From Algoriphagus hitonicola (GTDB lineage: Bacteria > Bacteroidota > Bacteroidia > Cytophagales > Cyclobacteriaceae), in NCBI RefSeq assembly GCF_900113375.1, contig NZ_FOPC01000006.1, forward strand, positions 31,459 through 95,458: a stretch of DNA of 64,000 bases, written 5' to 3'. Below the pieces are notes generated by a model. That model ran no database searches. It had not been told where the DNA came from and worked only from the letters and a program-made list of their open reading frames with translations. Both the position numbers and the translations under genes were made by a program. This document shows, piece after piece, positions 60,894 to 64,000 of this stretch (positions within the stretch are counted from its first letter, which is position 1; the number at the start of each line of letters is the position of its first letter).

Positions 60894-62534
60894 CTACCTC
60901 TTGTTGCCGTAGTATCGATCGTGAAACTGATAGCGCTGCTCCACCGATGATTTTTCTGATTTGGATTCGATATCAATGACCAAAAATGAAGGATTGGGAT
61001 CATTTTTTTGGATAGGCTCCCAGTTGACCAAGTTTTCTCCATTTGGATTATAGGTTTTGATGAAATTGGCAAAGTAGGACTGCATTTGATCAGATACCTT
61101 GTAATCATCTGCCTCCCAAGCATAGTCCTTAACCAGATGTAAATTTCCCATGGCATATTCGATCTCGCAGGCATGTGGTGCTCCCAAAGCTTTTGGAGCT
61201 TCCTGTCCATTGGATTCCATTGTACCGCCAGCTAAACCTGAGACCAGATTTTTATCTCGAAGTGGAGGTCTGAGTTTGGAGTATAGATAGCGGTAAACGG
61301 GCTGATCAGAATTTTTTGAATGCAAGTCAAGCCATTTCCAAGTGCTGTAGGATATAAATCGATCCGCTGCCAAATTGGTCGCTGCCCATTCGATTTCTTC
61401 TGGGCTTTCGTGAGGGTGAAGTGTCAAAACTTCCTCCCAGTCCTCAGGATAAGTCTCTTTTACTTTGGCGATAAAGGCTTCCTGCGTAAAAGGCTGCCCT
61501 TGCATAAATGCCTGTCCGGGGATTTCGGCCGAGTTCCAACCGGCTAATAAAGGCACCTGAGCCTGTTCTCCCGCTTCGAAAATCTCCGGAAGTGTCTTGG
61601 GCAGGAAATGTCCATCAATGGTCACTGGAAAGCCAAAAAGCTCAGATTCCAGAAATGCCTCATAAAGTTCTTTACTGCTTAACTTTCTAAGCTCATCGAT
61701 CGCGTTATATCCTGCTTTTTTGACAAATTCAACCCCAATTTCTTCGGCTTTAGCTAAAGGCATCGGTGCCAAAGTCGGATGAATTCCAGCACCGCTTTCT
61801 CCGATGGCCGCAGCGATTAGACCTTTCGAAAGGGGAGATGCCATCTGATAGCTGACCGATATCGATCCTGCCGACTCACCGGCAATGGTTACCTTTGTAG
61901 GATCTCCTCCAAAAGCTCCAATATTTTTTTGAACCCAAGTCAAAGCCGCCTGCTGATCCATGAGCCCGTAATTTCCTGAGCCGCCGTGCGCCGTTTCTGC
62001 ACTTAATTCCGGATGGGCCAAAAAACCAAATAAACCCAATCGATAGTTGACGGTGACTACTACGATTCCCTTTTGGGCCATGCTTTCGCCATCGTATCGA
62101 GGTTCGGAACCGTCACCCGCAGAGAAACCCCCTCCGTAGAAATATACGAGGACTGGCAAGTCTTTTTGATTTTCTTTTGCTGGAGACCAAACATTTAAAT
62201 ACAAACAGTCTTCCGAAATGCCATCAGACCGAAAACTCATATCTCCAAAAATCGGTGCTTGCATGGCTCTCGGGCCAAAGTCGGTAGTTTCTTTAATGCC
62301 ATCCCAATTTTCCAAAGGCTGTGGAGCTTTCCATCGAAGTTCATCTACAGGAGGCTTGGCATAGGGAATTCCAAAATATTTTTGTACACCGGTTTGGGTA
62401 TCATAGTTTCCTTCTATTATTCCATTTTCTATGGTAGCTTGAACTAAAAATGCGTTGTTGGATTGAGAAACAGCATTTTTAGGGTACACTTGCATAAGAA
62501 TTAGGACCAAAATAAAAGCGGATATAATTCGCAT
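60894..62534 (-). CDS. Exported type-B carboxylesterase
   Basis: A 546-residue alpha/beta-hydrolase exported by a signal peptide (about 1-23, PKNAVSQ). Type-B motifs are clear: YFGIPYAKPPVDELRWKAPQ, EDCLYLNVWSP, PVLVYFYGGGFSAGDG (oxyanion hole), the nucleophile elbow VTIAGESAGSISVSYQ, and the late His in GAPHACEIEYAMGNL. Substrate unknown, probably an acylated sugar or plant ester. The gene could begin at TTG 62543, but the ATG at 62534 gives a clean signal peptide. A dyad and the divergent Nudix regulator are upstream. It is convergent with the DUF4038 gene. Confidence 0.9.
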   Translation of the reverse strand: MRIISAFILVLILMQVYPKNAVSQSNNAFLVQATIENGIIEGNYDTQTGVQKYFGIPYAKPPVDELRWKAPQPLENWDGIKETTDFGPRAMQAPIFGDMSFRSDGISEDCLYLNVWSPAKENQKDLPVLVYFYGGGFSAGDGSEPRYDGESMAQKGIVVVTVNYRLGLFGFLAHPELSAETAHGGSGNYGLMDQQAALTWVQKNIGAFGGDPTKVTIAGESAGSISVSYQMASPLSKGLIAAAIGESGAGIHPTLAPMPLAKAEEIGVEFVKKAGYNAIDELRKLSSKELYEAFLESELFGFPVTIDGHFLPKTLPEIFEAGEQAQVPLLAGWNSAEIPGQAFMQGQPFTQEAFIAKVKETYPEDWEEVLTLHPHESPEEIEWAATNLAADRFISYSTWKWLDLHSKNSDQPVYRYLYSKLRPPLRDKNLVSGLAGGTMESNGQEAPKALGAPHACEIEYAMGNLHLVKDYAWEADDYKVSDQMQSYFANFIKTYNPNGENLVNWEPIQKNDPNPSFLVIDIESKSEKSSVEQRYQFHDRYYGNKR

Positions 62535-62547
62535 GGTTATCAATTAA

Positions 62548-62564
62548 TGTTTCACTATGAAACA
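62548..62564. promoter_or_regulatory. Perfect 17-bp operator-like dyad
   Basis: TGTTTCA-CTA-TGAAACA is a perfect 7-bp inverted repeat lying between the starts of the divergent esterase and Nudix-regulator genes, 14 bp from the esterase ATG. It is a likely binding site for the Nudix-type regulator encoded next to it (inference). Confidence 0.6.
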
Positions 62565-62571
62565 ATAGTAA

Positions 62572-62601
62572 TTGCAAATTGCCTAAAATCCTATTTATTT
62601 G
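62572..62601 (+). promoter_or_regulatory. Candidate promoter of the Nudix regulator gene
   Basis: TTG at 62572-62574, a 19-bp spacer and TTTATTTG at 62594-62601 (one mismatch to TAnnTTTG). It begins 8 bp after the dyad and ends 20 bp before the ATG at 62622, so a protein bound to the dyad could control it. Confidence 0.4.
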
Positions 62602-62621
62602 AGGAAATTTTAAATCTGTCT

Positions 62622-63329
62622 ATGTCACTTCCAGATTCTACTCAGTACTTACCCCACATTGCTTATGATTCTGTCATTTTTGGTTTTTCGGGAGAAAAGC
62701 TAAAAATCCTCCTCATGGAATATCATAATACAGGTTGGTTTGCTTTGCCCGGAGGTTTTGTGAAAGTAAGCGAACCACTAGATGAAGCGGTGAGTAGAGG
62801 ATTGAAGGAGCGAACTGGGCTAGATCAGATTTACTTGGAGCAGTTTCATACGTTTGGTTCATTGGAGCGGGTCAAACCTGATGTGATGCGGAAAATTCTG
62901 GAAGCGCAGCACAGCGAAGTTCCAGAGAAGCATTGGCTTTTTGAGCGCTTTATATCCGTGGGCTATTATGCCTTGATTGATTATACCAAAGTAGAACCCC
63001 AGCCAGATGCTCTGTCAGATTCGATTGATTGGTATGATGTGGATGCTGTTCCTGAGTTACTTTTTGATCATAATTTTATTGTACAGAAAGCGCTAGAACA
63101 CCTACGGACGCATCTTGATCAAAAGCTACTGTCAGTTAATTTGCTTCCGGAGCGATTTACGATGAAGGAATTGCAACAAGTTTATGAGGCGATTTTGGAC
63201 GAAAAACAAAACCGGGCAAATTTCCAACGAAAAATGCTCAGTCTCGGGATTCTGGAGCGCCACGAAAAACTATATTCAGGTGGATCTCACAAAGCACCGT
63301 TTTTGTATAGTTTTAATTCCAAAAATTGA
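62622..63329 (+). CDS. Nudix-type transcription regulator (NrtR/AraR-like)
   Basis: A 235-residue protein. A Nudix domain (about 10-145) is followed by a winged-helix DNA-binding domain (about 165-235, FTMKELQQVYEAILDEKQNR, KMLSLGILERH). The Nudix box at G45-L67 reads GFVKVSEPLDEAVSRGLKER: the catalytic REUXEE core has become RGLKER, losing two of the acidic residues. This points to a ligand sensor and not a hydrolase, as in NrtR and Bacteroidota sugar-responsive regulators. The frame is open upstream to 62547, but that start lies in the dyad and promoter. Targets may include itself and the divergent esterase. Confidence 0.88.
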   Translation: MSLPDSTQYLPHIAYDSVIFGFSGEKLKILLMEYHNTGWFALPGGFVKVSEPLDEAVSRGLKERTGLDQIYLEQFHTFGSLERVKPDVMRKILEAQHSEVPEKHWLFERFISVGYYALIDYTKVEPQPDALSDSIDWYDVDAVPELLFDHNFIVQKALEHLRTHLDQKLLSVNLLPERFTMKELQQVYEAILDEKQNRANFQRKMLSLGILERHEKLYSGGSHKAPFLYSFNSKN

Positions 63330-63332
63330 TTT

Positions 63333-64000
63333 TTAGTCTAGCGGTTCGGTCAATACACTAATGATAGTTTTGATGCCCTCTTTGTAATTTCCCAATCGAA
63401 TATTTTCATTGGGGCTATGCTGATTATTGTCGGCATTTACCGTTGGAATAGTCACTGCGGGGATTCCCAAAGCATCTACAAATGGTGAAATGGGAATGGA
63501 TCCTCCGGATATTCTGATTTGCACCGGATCCTTTTCGAAAGCTCTTCTCATAGCTTTTCTCAACCAAGCTCCAACTTCTGAATCCATTGGGGTTCGAAAA
63601 GCCTGATAGGAAATGGACTTTTTCATCGACAGAATCTTGGGATGAGTTTGTCTTTCTTCTTCTGTCGGTTCCCTGTCAATCAGGTAGAAGCCCTGTCCTT
63701 TGATATGATTTTCAATTAATTTAAAAAGTCTAACCGGATCGGATTCCGGCACGAGGCGCATGTCAATCTCTGCGATAGCGGTGGAGGGAACGATCGTTCG
63801 GGCTTCGGAACCCACCCAACCGGAAGACATTCCCCGGATATTCAGGGAAGGATATTGAATACTTTCCTGATAGGTCTGACCTACTTGGTCTGTCCTGGCG
63901 ATTCCGATTTTTTGCATGATCGTCGCCTCATCATCGGGAACAGATCTGAGGATTTCCATTTCGCTTTCAGTGAGATTGATCCCATCGTAAAAACCGGAAA
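63333..64000 (-). CDS. M20-family peptidase, C-terminal part (gene continues beyond the window)
   Basis: At least 222 residues of the C-terminal part of an M20-type metallopeptidase, probably a dipeptidase. The reading frame is open to the window edge, and the internal ATG at 63959 is not the real start. Visible are the dimerisation domain (YQESIQYPSLNIRGMSSGWV, STAIAEIDMRLVPES) and the catalytic-domain return with RISGGSIPISPF and the final metal-site NQHSPNENIRLGNYKEGIKTI. The N-terminal metal-binding residues lie outside. It is convergent with the Nudix regulator gene with only 3 bp between stops. Confidence 0.85.
   Translation of the reverse strand, partial: SGFYDGINLTESEMEILRSVPDDEATIMQKIGIARTDQVGQTYQESIQYPSLNIRGMSSGWVGSEARTIVPSTAIAEIDMRLVPESDPVRLFKLIENHIKGQGFYLIDREPTEEERQTHPKILSMKKSISYQAFRTPMDSEVGAWLRKAMRRAFEKDPVQIRISGGSIPISPFVDALGIPAVTIPTVNADNNQHSPNENIRLGNYKEGIKTIISVLTEPLD

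Noticed and set aside
49792-62534. A polysaccharide utilisation locus
   Set aside because: Several carbohydrate-active enzymes are present, but no SusC/SusD pair, sigma/anti-sigma pair or hybrid two-component system is in the window, and the genes are in separate units.
1-64000. tRNA or rRNA genes
   Set aside because: No cloverleaf or rRNA-like segment was recognised by eye; a tRNA scan would be needed to exclude one fully.

Overview
The window looks like a chromosomal segment of a Bacteroidota bacterium, most likely a cytophagalean of the Cyclobacteriaceae (Algoriphagus-like). This rests on gene content and signals, not on a search. Supporting features are: promoters of the TTG-N19/20-TAnnTTTG type; almost no Shine-Dalgarno sequences; the short ProRS; the epimerase-type threonine dehydrogenase paired with Kbl; the folP-cdaA and nfeD-floA pairs; a BT_3928-type DoxX protein; FadL-like porin, WG-repeat, DUF1599, DUF547 and DUF1080 families; and a Bacteroidota-style curli operon. 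No rRNA, tRNA, prophage, complete insertion sequence or CRISPR array was recognised.

Layout. 1-8600: polysaccharide genes (WecA/TagO-like transferase; DegT aminotransferase plus PglC-like transferase; PglF/WbpM-like dehydratase), each island walled off by unusual repeat DNA. Two arrays are tandem repeats of about 154 bp (4161-5000 and 7300-8575); 1-790 is a related patchwork. 8.6-12 kb: an FAD dehydrogenase and an exonuclease-GIY-YIG protein. 12.3-18.4 kb: a curli operon (CsgA-like, CsgB-like, CsgE, CsgF, and a CsgG with an added beta-barrel), then a lipoprotein and a LuxR-type regulator, with several inverted repeats upstream. 18.4-36 kb: mostly core genes (threonine catabolism, c-di-AMP synthesis, folate, shikimate kinase, ProRS, NfeD/FloA, HemA) interspersed with surface proteins.

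36.1-49.3 kb: an FNR/Crp-like regulator, a secreted rhodanese and a DUF547 lipoprotein precede a tightly coupled ten-gene run (38259-49343). The run holds an FAD/NAD oxidoreductase, a NapH-like membrane ferredoxin, three glycosyltransferases, three lipoproteins, a hydrolase-OsmC fusion and a GH113-like hydrolase. Its junctions overlap by up to 8 bp or are separated by at most 19 bp. It is the best candidate here for an undescribed system, perhaps a redox-linked cell-envelope glycolipid or glycan pathway.

49.4-64 kb: scattered carbohydrate-active and secreted enzymes (GH109-like oxidoreductase, DUF1080, EEP phosphatase family, DUF4038 glycosidase, carboxylesterase), an AsmA-like protein, a PAS histidine kinase and a PIF1-like helicase. 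A Nudix-family regulator has a perfect dyad in its promoter region. The window ends inside an M20-family peptidase gene. Many convergent pairs share hairpin terminators, several of which lie inside the coding end of the opposite gene.
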